Assembly: GCA_024703855.1 (NCBI GenBank)
Contig: CP087965.1
Span: 3,836,001 to 3,900,000 of the forward strand
Direction of reading: 5' to 3'
Origin: Polaromonas sp. P2-4
Lineage (GTDB): Bacteria; Pseudomonadota; Gammaproteobacteria; Burkholderiales; Burkholderiaceae_C
Length of the DNA stretch: 64,000 bases
How positions within the stretch are numbered: position 1 is the stretch's first letter; each line of letters starts with the position of its first letter. Shown in pieces: positions 1-8,599 of the stretch. The translations under genes were made by a program, and so were the position numbers. The notes under the pieces were generated by a model. It was given only the letters and a program-made list of their open reading frames with translations, was not told the origin of the DNA and ran no database searches.

Positions 1-652
1 TCCGAAAGCCCGGCAATTTGCCTTTACCCACTGAAGGGCCGCAACCTGATCTTGCACGGCCCAATTCGAGAACGCTCCCGTGTCAGGGTCCGTGAAGTCC
101 GGGTGGCTCAAGTGCCCTAGCGCGCCCAGGCGATAGTTCACCGTGACGACAACGACACCCAACTGCGCGAGCTTGTCGCCGTCCATCAGCGACATGCTCG
201 TGGCGCCCTGAGCGAAAACCACCACCATGGAGCCAGACGACGACCGGCATGCCGTTGCCTGCAGTGGGGGCCCAAACGTTCAATGACAGGCAATCTTCAC
301 TTTGATTGGTGGGCGGCTCGTAGATCCAGGTGGTGTTCGTCTGAATGTTCGCGGGGCCGAATGCTTTCGCGTCCCTCGGGACGCCTGATAGGTTCACGGC
401 CTTGGGTGACTTGAAACGCAGTCCGCCTACAGGCGCTTGAGCGTATGGAATGCCCTTGTACGCAATGACTTCGCCGCGGATCTCGCCGCTCAGCACGCCA
501 GAGCTTGTATCGGCCACGATTGGCCTGGCTGGCTCGGACGAGCCGCCGCCGCCGCACCCGATTAAGGGGAGTGCAAGCATGCTGCCGGCACCCTGGATAA
601 AACGGCGCCGCGAGGGTGAAATGGTTGTTTGGCGAAAGGACTTGAAATCCAT
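1..652 (-). CDS. Type B carboxylesterase/lipase family protein, N-terminal part, frameshifted, runs off left edge
   Basis: The product begins with a twin-arginine signal (SRRRF) and a lipobox-like ending in LIGCGGGG, so it is probably exported, perhaps as a lipoprotein. The mature part carries the type B carboxylesterase N-terminal pattern: GVLSG, AYKGIPYAQAPVG, SEDCLSLNVWAP and the oxyanion-hole motif WLHGGG. The start at 652 is chosen because a GGAGA ribosome site lies just upstream; an in-frame ATG at 706 lacks one. After LHGGGF an extra T near position 220 shifts the frame; the other frame continues with GATSMSLMDGDKL and VTVNYRLGALGHL, as expected. The catalytic Ser lies beyond the window. 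Substrate unknown. Confidence 0.85.
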
Positions 653-761
653 ACGAGTGTCTCCGTCTTGCGTCCCGTCCACCATGGACCGGACTGCAAA
701 ACTCATCGTATGGCCGGGCGCAGCGAAATCGCTGTTGCGATATCAGAACACTAAGTTCCAG

Positions 762-1691
762 TCAGCTGTCTTGACCCAGCCGCCAGTTCGCCGCGCGGTG
801 GCAGAGCCTGCGAAAGGGCTGCCAAAAGAGCCGCCCCGCCTGCGTCAAATGGCGCCGGGACGGGTACAGGGCGTGGATGGACATCGGAGGAGGAGCCCAA
901 CCGGGGGCCACAATGCCCAAGGCCCCTTCATCAATGTCCTTCTGGCACATCAGCTTGGGCAACTGCGCTACACCGATGCCCGCAAGCGCTGCTTTGCGGA
1001 TGACCAAAAGACTGTCGCCATGGAATCGAACCTTCACCGGGACCTCTGCCGTCTCGCCCCCTGGGCCCCACAGGGTCCATTTCGAGGCGTGTTCATGGAA
1101 ACTCCAGCCAATGGCGGGCCATCCCGCCAAACTCCGCGGGCCGGCCGGAAACCCGGCAGCATCGACCAGCCCCGGCGAGGCCACCAGAACAAAGGATGAC
1201 ACCATCAGCTGTTGGGCCACCATGCTTGAATCTGCCAGGGCCTGCCGCGCGGGTTGGATGATGAGGTCGAAATGATCGTCGGGTGTGGTTCCGTCGGTCG
1301 TTTTCAGCGTCACGCAAACACGAGGATAGGTGTGGGCGAACGCGATGGCGACATCGCCAATGAAAAGCGCAGACAACGCGGCAGGGCACGCTACGCGCAG
1401 TGTTCCGCTGGGCTCGTCTCGACTATCTTGTGCCGTGGTGAGTGCCGATCGCGTTTCGTCGCGAATCTTCAGGCCGCGCTGAAAAAGCTCTTGCCCCAGC
1501 TCCGTCACCTCGAAGTGACGCGGGTCGCGCACCAGCAAGGCAACGCCCAAGCGCTTCTCGAGGGCCGAGATACGACGGCTCAATCTCGATTTTGGGATGC
1601 CGGTGCGCTGGCTTGCCGCTGAAAAACCTCCTGCCTCGACGACTTCTACGAGCATCAACAGGTCATGCGGTATGTCCATCAGTTCATGCAT
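762..1691 (-). CDS. LysR family transcriptional regulator
   Basis: A full-length LysR-type regulator (309 aa). Residues about 5-65 form the winged helix-turn-helix (FSAASQRTGIPKSRLSRRIS, then ALEKRLGVALLVRD). The remainder is the periplasmic-binding-protein-like effector domain (GTLRVACPAALS onward). It is transcribed in the same direction as the esterase 70 bp downstream, so it may control that gene or one outside the window. An inverted repeat lies about 110 bp upstream. The C-terminal ~15 residues (RAANWRLGQDS) have no family pattern. The effector cannot be deduced from sequence. Confidence 0.9.
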   Translation of the reverse strand: MHELMDIPHDLLMLVEVVEAGGFSAASQRTGIPKSRLSRRISALEKRLGVALLVRDPRHFEVTELGQELFQRGLKIRDETRSALTTAQDSRDEPSGTLRVACPAALSALFIGDVAIAFAHTYPRVCVTLKTTDGTTPDDHFDLIIQPARQALADSSMVAQQLMVSSFVLVASPGLVDAAGFPAGPRSLAGWPAIGWSFHEHASKWTLWGPGGETAEVPVKVRFHGDSLLVIRKAALAGIGVAQLPKLMCQKDIDEGALGIVAPGWAPPPMSIHALYPSRRHLTQAGRLFWQPFRRLCHRAANWRLGQDS

Positions 1692-1801
1692 ATGCGAGTC
1701 CTATGGCGTCTGGGTTGGGCTTGTACAGGCGATCCGGACCGGGAAGCGCTCAGGGTGCGTCAAATCGCGCCTTTTTGTCCATGGCGGCGTTGCAAATCCT
1801 C

Positions 1802-1820
1802 GCAATAGTGGCGCTATTGC
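1802..1820. promoter_or_regulatory. Perfect 7-5-7 inverted repeat upstream of the LysR gene
   Basis: GCAATAG, five bases, CTATTGC. It sits in the 232-bp gap between the LysR gene and the vWA gene's 3' end. A LysR operator is possible; a degenerate relative of the dispersed GCTAT/ATAGC repeat is the alternative. No other feature is visible in this gap. Confidence 0.35.
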
Positions 1821-1923
1821 TGCGGTTTGTGCCTTGCCCTGAGCAAAAATCCATCGGTTTTATATGTGCCAGCCAGCATGCAACACCACACGGGGCGAGT
1901 CACGCTTCCAGTTTACTTGAGCA

Positions 1924-3138
1924 CTACTTGGAAAGCAGACGCATCGCCTCTTCAAGGCCCTTGATGGTCAGCGGGTACATGCGCTGGCTGACCAGTTGCT
2001 GGATCACGCTGATGCTCTGGCGGTATTGCCAGACGCCTTGCGGTTCCGGGTTGATCCAGGCGAACTTCGGGAAGGCGTTGGTCAGGCGCTGCAGCCATTC
2101 GGCACCGGCTTCTTCGTTGTTGTATTCCACACTGCCGCCGGGCTGCAATATCTCGTAGGGGCTCATGGTGGCGTCGCCGACAAAGATCAGCTTGTAGTCC
2201 TTGTTGTATTTGCGAATGATGTCCCAGGTGGCAAACTTTTCACTGAAGCGGCGGCGGTTGTTCTTCCACATGAAGTCATAAACGCAGTTGTGGAAGTAAT
2301 AAAACTCCAGGTGCTTGAACTCGGCCTTGACGGCGGAGAACATTTCTTCTACGCGGTGAATGTGCTCGTCCATGGTGCCGCCCACGTCCATCAGCAGCAG
2401 CACTTTTACGTTGTTGTGGCGCTCGGGCACCATCTTGATGTCCAGCCAGCCGGCGTTGGCCGCTGTGGACTTGATGGTGTCGTCCAGGTCCAGCTCTTCC
2501 ACATTGCCCTGGCGTGCAAACTTGCGCAGGCGGCGCAGGGCCACCTTGATGTTGCGTGTGCCCAGCTCCTGCGTGTCGTCGTAGTCCTTGTAGGCGCGCT
2601 GGTCCCAGACTTTTACCGCGCTTTTGTTGCGGCTTTTTTCCTGGCCAATGCGTATGCCTTGCGGGTTGAAACCGTTGGCGCCAAAAGGCGACGTGCCGCC
2701 AGTACCAATCCATTTGCTGCCGCCCTCGTGGCGTTCTTTTTGTTCTTCAAAACGCTTTTTCAGCGTTTCCATGAGCTCGTCCCAGCCCATTTTTTCGATC
2801 TTTGCTTTTTCTTCGGGGCTGAGCTCCAGCTCCAGGTTTTTGCGCAGCCATTCGAGGGGGATGTCTTTGGTGAAATCGGCGATCATTTCCACGCCCTTGA
2901 AGTAGGCCGCAAAGGCGCGGTCGAACTTGTCGTAGTGCTTCTCGTCTTTGACCAGAATGGTACGGCTCAGGTAATAGAAATCGTCAATCTTGTAGGCGCC
3001 TTCACCGGGCTCGCCGGACAGCTTCCCGCTGTTGGGCCCGACCACACCGGCCTCCAGCGCTTCAAGCAGCATCAGGTATTCCTTGACGGAAACCGGCAAT
3101 TTGGCGGAGCGCAGGGTGTAGAAGAAGTCGATCAGCAT
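1924..3138 (-). CDS. vWA domain-containing CoxE-like protein
   Basis: A 404-aa cytoplasmic protein of the CoxE/vWA family that typically partners a MoxR AAA+ ATPase. The N-terminal half (MLIDFFYTLRSAKLPVS onward) is the family-specific helical region. The vWA domain starts near residue 245 with the metal-site motif in variant form, LLLMDVGGTMDEH (DxGxT rather than DxSxS). The later segments FYYFHNCVYDF and KLIFVGDATMSPYE belong to the same domain. It is the last gene of a four-gene unit (moxR-like, small membrane protein, GNAT, vWA) with gaps of 2-17 bp. The pair probably acts in maturation or metal insertion for another protein; the client is unknown. Confidence 0.9.
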   Translation of the reverse strand: MLIDFFYTLRSAKLPVSVKEYLMLLEALEAGVVGPNSGKLSGEPGEGAYKIDDFYYLSRTILVKDEKHYDKFDRAFAAYFKGVEMIADFTKDIPLEWLRKNLELELSPEEKAKIEKMGWDELMETLKKRFEEQKERHEGGSKWIGTGGTSPFGANGFNPQGIRIGQEKSRNKSAVKVWDQRAYKDYDDTQELGTRNIKVALRRLRKFARQGNVEELDLDDTIKSTAANAGWLDIKMVPERHNNVKVLLLMDVGGTMDEHIHRVEEMFSAVKAEFKHLEFYYFHNCVYDFMWKNNRRRFSEKFATWDIIRKYNKDYKLIFVGDATMSPYEILQPGGSVEYNNEEAGAEWLQRLTNAFPKFAWINPEPQGVWQYRQSISVIQQLVSQRMYPLTIKGLEEAMRLLSK

Positions 3139-3150
3139 GGTGGACTCCTT

Positions 3151-3750
3151 TCAAGCGTTGTTTGGTGTTCTAGGTTTATCCAGCAGGTAAAGCAACTGCG
3201 CCTTGACCTCGGGCCATTCACCGGCGCGCAGGCTGTACATCACGGTGTCGCGAATGGTGCCGTCGCGCCGCAGCGCATGGCCGCGTATCACGCCGTCCTT
3301 GCGGGCCCCCAGGCGTTCGATGGCTTTTTGCGATGCGAAGTTGAAGTTGTCGGTGCGCCAGCCCACCACATGGCAGCCAAGCGTTTCAAACGCATGGGTG
3401 AGCATCAGCAGCTTGCAGGTGGTGTTGATATGGGTGCGCTGGCAACGTGCGGCATACCACGTGTAGCCAATCTCGACGCGCTTGATGGCCGGCACGATGT
3501 CGTGAAAGCTTGAGCTGCCCAGCACCTCGCCAGTGCCTGCATCGGTGACCGCAAAAGCCAGGCGGTTGCCAGTTTGCAGGGCAGTTTCAATATAGTCCCG
3601 TGTCTCATGAGGTTCGGGCACAGAAGTGATGCGCAGCTTCCAGAGCTCGCCGTCGCTGGCGGCTGCCTGCAGCCCCGCTTCGTGTTCAAACCCCAGTGGC
3701 ACCAGCCGCACGCCGCGCGCCTCCAGGGTCACGGGTTCAACAAAAGCCAT
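3151..3750 (-). CDS. GNAT family N-acetyltransferase (RimJ/RimL type)
   Basis: A 199-aa acetyltransferase of the Acetyltransf_3 group. Recognisable stretches are LEARGVRLVPL at the start, AFAVTDAGTGEVLGSSSF (beta strands 2-3), RVEIGYTWYA, and HINTTCKLLMLTHAFETLG followed by NFASQKAIERLGARKDG, the usual acetyl-CoA-binding and helix-4 pattern. The C-terminal DTVMYSLRAGEWPEV is also typical. Such enzymes acetylate N-terminal or small-molecule amines. It lies between the small membrane protein (2-bp gap) and the vWA gene (12-bp gap), so it is co-transcribed with them. Substrate unknown. Confidence 0.88.
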   Translation of the reverse strand: MAFVEPVTLEARGVRLVPLGFEHEAGLQAAASDGELWKLRITSVPEPHETRDYIETALQTGNRLAFAVTDAGTGEVLGSSSFHDIVPAIKRVEIGYTWYAARCQRTHINTTCKLLMLTHAFETLGCHVVGWRTDNFNFASQKAIERLGARKDGVIRGHALRRDGTIRDTVMYSLRAGEWPEVKAQLLYLLDKPRTPNNA

Positions 3751-3752
3751 GC

Positions 3753-3980
3753 TCAGTTCTCCTCGTTGGCTTTCTGGCGTTTTCTCCAGCGGCGGGCCAG
3801 CTGAAGCCCCAAGCCGCCGCCCAGGCCGACCAGCACAATGCCGCCTATGGTGCTGTTGCCATAGCCTTCGGCAAAAATATCCAGCCCCAGCAGGCGCCCA
3901 ATCCAGTAGCCCAGAAGCGCGCCGCCTATGAAGCCAATGGCGTCTGACAGGCCTTCAACTAACAGTGATTTTTGGTTCAT
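3753..3980 (-). CDS. Small membrane protein with two predicted transmembrane segments
   Basis: A 75-aa protein with two glycine-rich hydrophobic stretches, about residues 14-31 (AIGFIGGALLGYWIGRLL) and 43-60 (STIGGIVLVGLGGGLGLQ), followed by a basic tail (ARRWRKRQK). It lies 17 bp after the moxR-like gene and 2 bp before the GNAT start, so it belongs to that operon. I recognise no characterised family. The basic C-terminus should be cytoplasmic by the positive-inside rule. Confidence 0.75.
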   Translation of the reverse strand: MNQKSLLVEGLSDAIGFIGGALLGYWIGRLLGLDIFAEGYGNSTIGGIVLVGLGGGLGLQLARRWRKRQKANEEN

Positions 3981-3997
3981 GAACGTGAGCTCCTGCT

Positions 3998-4857
3998 TCA
4001 GCGGTTGTTGCGCTGCATGAACACCAGTTTTTCAAACAGCGTTACATCCTGCTCGTTTTTGAGCAGGGCGCCGACCAGCGGCGGCACCGCCACTTTGTCG
4101 TCTTTGCTGTGCAGGGCTTCCAGTGGAATGTCTTCGGCCACCAGCAGTTTGAGCCAGTCGAGTAACTCGGACGTGCTGGGTTTCTTTTTAAGGCCCGGCA
4201 GGTTGCGCACGTCATAAAAAGTTTTCATGGCGGCGGCCAGCAGTTCTTTTTGAGGCCGGGGAAGTGCACGTCCACGATCTGCTTCATCGTCTCGGCATCG
4301 GGGAACTTGATGTAGTGAAAAAAGCAGCGGCGCAAAAAGGCGTCGGGCAGTTCTTTTTCATTGTTGGAGGTGATGAACACCAGCGGCCGGTGTTTGGCCT
4401 TGATGAGTTCACGCGTCTCGTACACGTAAAACTCCATGCGGTCGATTTCGCGCAGCAAGTCGTTGGGAAACTCGATGTCGGCCTTGTCAATTTCATCTAT
4501 CAGCAGCGCCACCGGCTCGTCGGCGGTAAAGGCTTGCCACAGCACACCTTTGACGATGTAGTTGTGAATGTTTTTGACCTTTTCACCGCCATCCAGTCCG
4601 CCCAGTTGCGAGTCGCGCAGGCGCGAGACCGCGTCGTATTCATACAGGCCTTGCTGCGCCTTGGTGGTGGACTTGATGTGCCATTGCAGCAGCGGCAGGT
4701 TGAGCGCCTGGGCCACTTCCTCGGCCAGCATGGTCTTGCCGGTGCCGGGTTCGCCTTTGACCAGCAAGGGCTTTTTCAGCGCGGCTGAAGCATTCACGGC
4801 AAGCATCAGGTCCTGGGTGGCGACGTAGTTTTTTGAGCCTTGGAATTTCATGTTCAT
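3998..4857 (-). CDS. MoxR-like AAA+ ATPase, one frameshift
   Basis: An AAA+ ATPase of about 285 aa. Walker A is GEPGTGKT (near residue 36), Walker B is VALLIDEID, and sensor 1 is PLVFITSNNEKELPDAFLRR. The reading frame breaks near 4246 at the run encoding GLKK: one missing base turns ELLAAAMKTF into a stop-bound tail. The C-terminal part (KTFYDVRNLPGLKKKPSTSE onward) continues in the next frame to 3998. It is the first gene of the unit that ends in the vWA/CoxE protein, the normal MoxR partner. Together they would act as a chaperone that activates a client enzyme. Confidence 0.9.
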
Positions 4858-4985
4858 GAGTCAGAGGTGCAGGAATTGAGGGGACTTTGGGCGGCTTGTC
4901 TTCCGCTGGTGCTGGGTCCATGCTGGCCCAGATATAATCCTAGGTTGTTTTATACGATGAATTTTCACCTGATTGTGCGCGCAAA

Positions 4986-5650
4986 ATGAATAAGCTGTTC
5001 ACCACGATATTCGCAGTAGCTGTCTCATTTGTGACGGTCTCAAGCCTTGCCCAAGAGGTCAAGGGCGATGCCAAAGCTGGCGAAACCAAGAACGCCATGT
5101 GCATCGGTTGCCACGGCATCCAGGGCTACCAGTCTTCTTTCCCCGAAGTGTACAAAGTCCCGATGATTTCCGGCCAGAGTGCCAAATACATTGCGGCGGC
5201 GCTCAATGCCTACAAAAAGGCGAGCGCAAACACCCGACTATGCGCAATATCGCTGATTCCCTGAGCGATCAGGACATCGCCGATCTCTCTGCCTACTACA
5301 GCACGCATGGCGCGGTGGCTGGCGCCGAGCCGCCTGCCAAGCCAAGCAAAGAGCCCAGTGCCGAGGTGCAGGCCCTGCTCAACAAGGCCAATTGTGCGTC
5401 TTGCCACGGTGCCAATTTCAACAAGCCTATCGACCCGTCGTACCCCAAGCTGGGTGGCCAGCACGCCGACTACCTGTTTGTGGCGCTCAAGGCTTACAAG
5501 GTTGAGAACAACCCCAAGGTCGGTCGCGGCAACGCCATCATGGCGGGCATGGCCAAGCAGTACACCAATGCCGAACTCAAGCAGCTGGCCAACTACCTGT
5601 CGTCAGTTGAGGGTGAGCTCAAGGTCGTTCCGCAAAGCAAATTCCGCTGA
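4986..5650 (+). CDS. Di-haem c-type cytochrome (cytochrome c4-like), one frameshift
   Basis: A periplasmic electron carrier of about 220 aa with a cleavable signal (MNKLFTTIFAVAVSFVTVSS, then LAQ) and two class I cytochrome c domains. The haem sites are CIGCH (domain 1) and CASCH (domain 2), each with a later Met as likely axial ligand (PMISGQ; MAGMAKQ). One missing base near 5222 shifts the frame between AYKK and RKHPTMRNIADSLSDQD; the second half runs on to 5650. Length and layout match cytochrome c4 type carriers that feed cytochrome c oxidase. A strong terminator follows, so the gene is probably monocistronic. Confidence 0.9.
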
Positions 5651-5665
5651 ACGCAGAATAAGTAC

Positions 5666-5696
5666 AAAAAAGCCGCTGTTTCAGCGGCTTTTTTTG
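5666..5696 (+). terminator. Rho-independent terminator after the cytochrome c gene
   Basis: A GC stem, AAGCCGCTG and CAGCGGCTT with a TTT loop between them, preceded by an A run and followed by seven Ts. It lies 16 bp after the cytochrome stop codon. Confidence 0.9.
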
Positions 5697-5706
5697 CCCA
5701 TGACCT

Positions 5707-5940
5707 GTGTGGAAGGTGCAATTTTCCGCCGGGCCGCCCCAAGGAAAATTAGCCCCCTCGGGGGGCAGCGCATTACACGCAGTGAACAGCGTGGGGGTGC
5801 CAATCTCCGCCGGGCCGCCCAAGGAAAGCGGGGAGGCTCTGCTCCAGCAGGGGCCGCGGAACCGGCTTAGCCGGGCCGCAGGCGCAGCGCCCCCTCGGGG
5901 GGCAGAGAGCTACACGCTAGTAGAGCGAACGTGGGGGTCT
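5707..5940. repeat. GC-rich dispersed repeat, two units (copy R1)
   Basis: This gap contains two related GC-rich units. Each has a CCCCCTCGGGGGG core followed by GCAGCG, an ACACGC tract and GCGTGGGGG. The same sequence recurs at 6789-6961, 45799-45896 (inverted) and, inside ctaA, 46358-46447. Unit b (about 5828-5937) matches the 45.8-kb copy most closely. Translated, unit a reads [16 protein letters not shown], nearly the same peptide as the ctaA insertion. No gene is supported in this gap. Confidence 0.8.
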
Positions 5941-5942
5941 TG

Positions 5943-6383
5943 TCAATCCCGGGTCGCGTGGCGCTGCACGCAATCGATATAGGCCGCCCCATCTGGCGGG
6001 CGGCCTGCGCGCTGGCTTTCCCAGACCATCTGGCCCAGGCAGTCCATGGTCTCGTGGTGCGCGTCATGCAGGGAATTGCGCCGTGCCGTTAAAAGCTCCA
6101 CGGCCTGGCGAATGCCGCGCGGCTGGTCGATGGAGCACTGCTCGCTGATGGACAGGTGCATGGACAGGTGCAAAAAGGGGTTGGTCTTGCCGGCCTCCAC
6201 GTCATACATTTTTTCAAGCGCGGCATCGGCATCGGCAAAATCCGCGTGGTACTCGGGGTGCTCTTCAATCCACTGGCTTGCTATTGTTTCTATAGCGTCC
6301 AGTAGTTGTCCTGCACGGGCTTTGGCATAAACAGAGCAGAAAAACCGGCGAACGTCGGCTTGTGAGGGCGTGAACATGGCCAA
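5943..6383 (-). CDS. DUF1841 family protein
   Basis: A 146-aa soluble protein of the DUF1841 family, common in beta- and gammaproteobacteria and uncharacterised. Family hallmarks are MFTPSQADVRRFFC at the start, EHPEYHADF, TNPFLHLSMHLSISEQ and the SIDQPRGI motif, ending with a HEAHH-like helix (HDAHHETMDCLGQMVWESQR). The segment DAIETIASQW is encoded by a copy of the dispersed 17-bp palindrome, although ETIA at this place also resembles the family pattern, so this may be a coincidental or co-opted match. It converges on the cytochrome c gene. Confidence 0.88.
   Translation of the reverse strand: MAMFTPSQADVRRFFCSVYAKARAGQLLDAIETIASQWIEEHPEYHADFADADAALEKMYDVEAGKTNPFLHLSMHLSISEQCSIDQPRGIRQAVELLTARRNSLHDAHHETMDCLGQMVWESQRAGRPPDGAAYIDCVQRHATRD
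6280..6324. repeat. Dispersed palindromic element, copy 1, inside DUF1841
   Basis: GCTATTGTTTCTATAGC at 6280-6296 followed by an arm ending near the GGGCTTTGGC tract. In the gene's frame the palindrome reads A-I-E-T-I-A. The arm match is weaker than in other copies. Confidence 0.5.
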
Positions 6384-6565
6384 AGCGTATCACGCAGCCC
6401 GTTCCCGCTGCTGGCGTGGTGGTTTCGTATCAGTGCTTCGCGGGCACCATGCGCCGGTCACGTCCTACAGACAGTTTTGACGCCTATCACTACATTACGG
6501 GTTACGGTGGCGCAGTTCCGGGGTGTGGCTATCCGACGCGCAACAGGCCCGGCGAGGAGATTTCC

Positions 6566-6787
6566 ATGAACGCAACACGCATCGCAGGCATTATTTTGAT
6601 TGTTGCCGGCCTGGCCGGATTTTTCACCGGTGGTTTCAGTTTTACCAAGGACACGACCGCCGCCAAAATTGGCCCCATTGAGCTGACGGTGACGGAAAAA
6701 GAATCGGTGAACATTCCGCAGTGGCTGAGCCTGGGGGCTATTGCGCTGGGTGCGGTAGTGCTGGTGGTGGGTTTCCGTAAGTCCTGA
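6566..6787 (+). CDS. Small two-TM membrane protein
   Basis: A 73-aa protein with hydrophobic segments at about residues 6-25 (IAGIILIVAGLAGFFTGG) and 52-69 (LSLGAIALGAVVLVVGF), separated by a polar loop (TAAKIGPIELTVTEKE). The start at 6566 is favoured by a GAGGAGA ribosome site 6 bp upstream; the reading frame is open further upstream but has no such site. The topology is like DUF3185-type small membrane proteins, but I cannot assign a family firmly. It is divergent from DUF1841 and followed by a GC-rich repeat. Confidence 0.75.
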   Translation: MNATRIAGIILIVAGLAGFFTGGFSFTKDTTAAKIGPIELTVTEKESVNIPQWLSLGAIALGAVVLVVGFRKS

Positions 6788-6788
6788 A

Positions 6789-6961
6789 AGCTTGCCCCCA
6801 CGTTCGTTCACTACGTGTAACTCTCGAGGCCTTGCAGGCCGCGGCTCGTGGGACGCTTCGCCTCTGTCGCCTGTCCAAACCTGCTCAAGCAGGTTTGGAG
6901 CCGCAGGCTCCAGCCCCTCGGGGGCTAATTTCCCTAGGGGCGGCCCGTCGGGAAATTGCCG
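6789..6961. repeat. GC-rich dispersed repeat (copy R2)
   Basis: It starts with GCCCCCACGTTCGTTCACTA, the inverse of the GCGTGGGGG end of the family, and includes internal hairpins (AACCTGCTCAAGCAGGTT; GGAGCCGCAGGCTCC) and a CCCCTCGGGGG core. It fills the gap between the small membrane protein and the IclR gene and may also serve as a terminator for both. Confidence 0.7.
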
Positions 6962-6964
6962 GCC

Positions 6965-7768
6965 TCAGGTGCGCTGGACATCGAGCATACGAGAGATGGT
7001 CTGCGCGGCAGCCAGTAGTTGCGGCAGCATGGTCTCTTGCATGACTTTGGCGCTGGTCCGATTGGCCTGGCCGCTGATGTTCAGTGCCGCCACCGTCTGG
7101 CCGGCCCGGTTGGTAATGGGCGCCGCCATCGACACCAGGCCTTCTTCCAGTTCCTGATTCACCAGCGACCAGCCCTGTTTGCGGACCTGGGCGATCCTGG
7201 CTGCGAGCTCGTTCACATCGGTTACCGTGTGTTTGGTACGCGCTGTTCGTTCCGAGGCGGCCAGGCATTCCATCATTTCTGCCTCCGGCAATGCTGACAG
7301 CAACATGCGGCCCATCGAGGTGCAATAGGCCGGCAAGCGCGAACCTACGCCCAGGCTGATGCTCATGATCTTGTGGGTAGACACACGCAGCACATACACA
7401 ATGTCCGTGCCGTCCAGCACCGCTGCCGAGCATGACTCCTTGACCTGCGCGACCAGCGTCTCCATGACCGGCTCCGCCAGGTTCCAGATCGGCATGGACG
7501 AGAGGTAGGCGAAGCCCAAATCCAGTATGCGCGGGCTCAAGCTGAAGAGCTTGCCATCACTGCGCACGTAGCCCAGCGCCTCCAGCGTGAGCAGGATGCG
7601 GCGCGCGCCAGCCCGGCTCAGGCCGCTGCGCCCGGCCACTTCGGTCAGCGTTTGCCGGGGGGCGCTGGCGCTGAAAGAACGAATCACTTCCAGGCCGCGC
7701 GCAAACGACTGCACATAGCCGTCTCCGGGTTTGAGGTCTGCGATGCGGGTGGTTGCGGCATTTGCCAT
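6965..7768 (-). CDS. pcaR: IclR family transcriptional regulator, PcaR-type
   Basis: A 267-aa IclR regulator. The winged helix is at about residues 20-80 (QSFARGLEVIRSFSASAPRQ, LTEVAGRSGLSRAGARRILL) and the effector domain follows (YCTSMGRMLLSALPEAEM, VNQELEEGLVSMAAPI). It is divergently transcribed from pcaIJF with a 129-bp intergenic region holding GAAC/GTTC half-sites. Position and similarity to PcaR/PobR-type proteins indicate that it controls the 3-oxoadipate genes, probably sensing beta-ketoadipate or a related intermediate; the effector is inferred. Confidence 0.88.
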   Translation of the reverse strand: MANAATTRIADLKPGDGYVQSFARGLEVIRSFSASAPRQTLTEVAGRSGLSRAGARRILLTLEALGYVRSDGKLFSLSPRILDLGFAYLSSMPIWNLAEPVMETLVAQVKESCSAAVLDGTDIVYVLRVSTHKIMSISLGVGSRLPAYCTSMGRMLLSALPEAEMMECLAASERTARTKHTVTDVNELAARIAQVRKQGWSLVNQELEEGLVSMAAPITNRAGQTVAALNISGQANRTSAKVMQETMLPQLLAAAQTISRMLDVQRT

Positions 7769-7799
7769 GGTGTTAAAAATCTCCTAAAATTCATTATAC

Positions 7800-7822
7800 G
7801 AACTCTTGTTCTAATGTCGAAC
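7800..7822. promoter_or_regulatory. Probable PcaR operator: three alternating GAAC/GTTC half-sites
   Basis: GAAC (7800-7803), 4 bp, GTTC (7808-7811), 7 bp, GAAC (7819-7822). It lies between divergent pcaR and pcaI, next to an AT-rich stretch (ATTCATTATACG) that could hold a promoter. Two overlapping inverted repeats of this sort suit a dimeric IclR regulator. Confidence 0.55.
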
Positions 7823-7897
7823 AAAAAATGATGCGTAACGCAATGAGTTTGTCGCTGTATTGAAGCCCTTTTGGTGACTATGTTTGGAGACTATTGA

Positions 7898-8599
7898 ATG
7901 ATCAACAAGATTGCCCGCTCCATTGCCGAGGCGCTGGCGGATGTGAAGGACGGTTCCACCGTTTTGATTGGCGGTTTCGGCACAGCCGGCATCCCCAATG
8001 AGCTGATTGACGGCCTGATTGAGCAGGGTGCCAAAGACCTGACCGTCGTCAACAACAACGCCGGCAATGCCGAGGTCGGGCTGGCGGCGCTGCTCAACGC
8101 CGGGCGGGTGCGCAAAATCATCTGCAGCTTTCCGCGCCAGGCCGACAGCCAGGTGTTTGACGGGCTGTACCGCAGCGGCCAGCTGGAGCTGGAATTGGTG
8201 CCGCAGGGCAATCTGGCCGAACGCATTCGGGCGGCCGGTGCGGGCATTGGCGCCTTCTTCTGTCCCACGGGCTTCGGCACGCAGCTGGCGGGTGACCGCG
8301 AAACGCGCGAGATCGACGGCAAGCAGTACGTGCTCGAGTACCCGATCCATGGCGACGTGGCGCTGATCAAGGCCGAGAAGGGGGACCGCTGGGGCAACCT
8401 CAGCTACCGCAAGGCGGCACGCAACTTCGGGCCTGTGATGGCGATGGCCTCCGACCGCACCATCGCGACCGTGCATGAAGTCGTCGAGCTGGGCGAGATG
8501 GATCCCGAAGCCATCGTCACACCGGGCATCTTCGTTCACCAGATCGTCAGGATCGACCGCGTCGCCACGCAGGCCGGCGGCTTCAAGAAGGCAGCATGA
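7898..8599 (+). CDS. pcaI: 3-oxoadipate CoA-transferase subunit A
   Basis: The alpha subunit (233 aa) of the succinyl-CoA:3-oxoadipate CoA-transferase, which activates 3-oxoadipate in the cytoplasm. The family glycine motif is [37 protein letters not shown] and [12 protein letters not shown] follow. The gene is intact, starts 129 bp from pcaR and overlaps pcaJ by 4 bp (ATGA), so the two subunits are translationally coupled. pcaF follows, giving a pcaIJF operon. Confidence 0.95.
   Translation: MINKIARSIAEALADVKDGSTVLIGGFGTAGIPNELIDGLIEQGAKDLTVVNNNAGNAEVGLAALLNAGRVRKIICSFPRQADSQVFDGLYRSGQLELELVPQGNLAERIRAAGAGIGAFFCPTGFGTQLAGDRETREIDGKQYVLEYPIHGDVALIKAEKGDRWGNLSYRKAARNFGPVMAMASDRTIATVHEVVELGEMDPEAIVTPGIFVHQIVRIDRVATQAGGFKKAA

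Noticed and set aside
1996..3513. Long (505-codon) open frame on the + strand over the vWA and GNAT genes
   Set aside because: It is the mirror frame of the vWA gene, rich in Val/Leu/His repeats without any domain; the opposite strand has a clear family protein.
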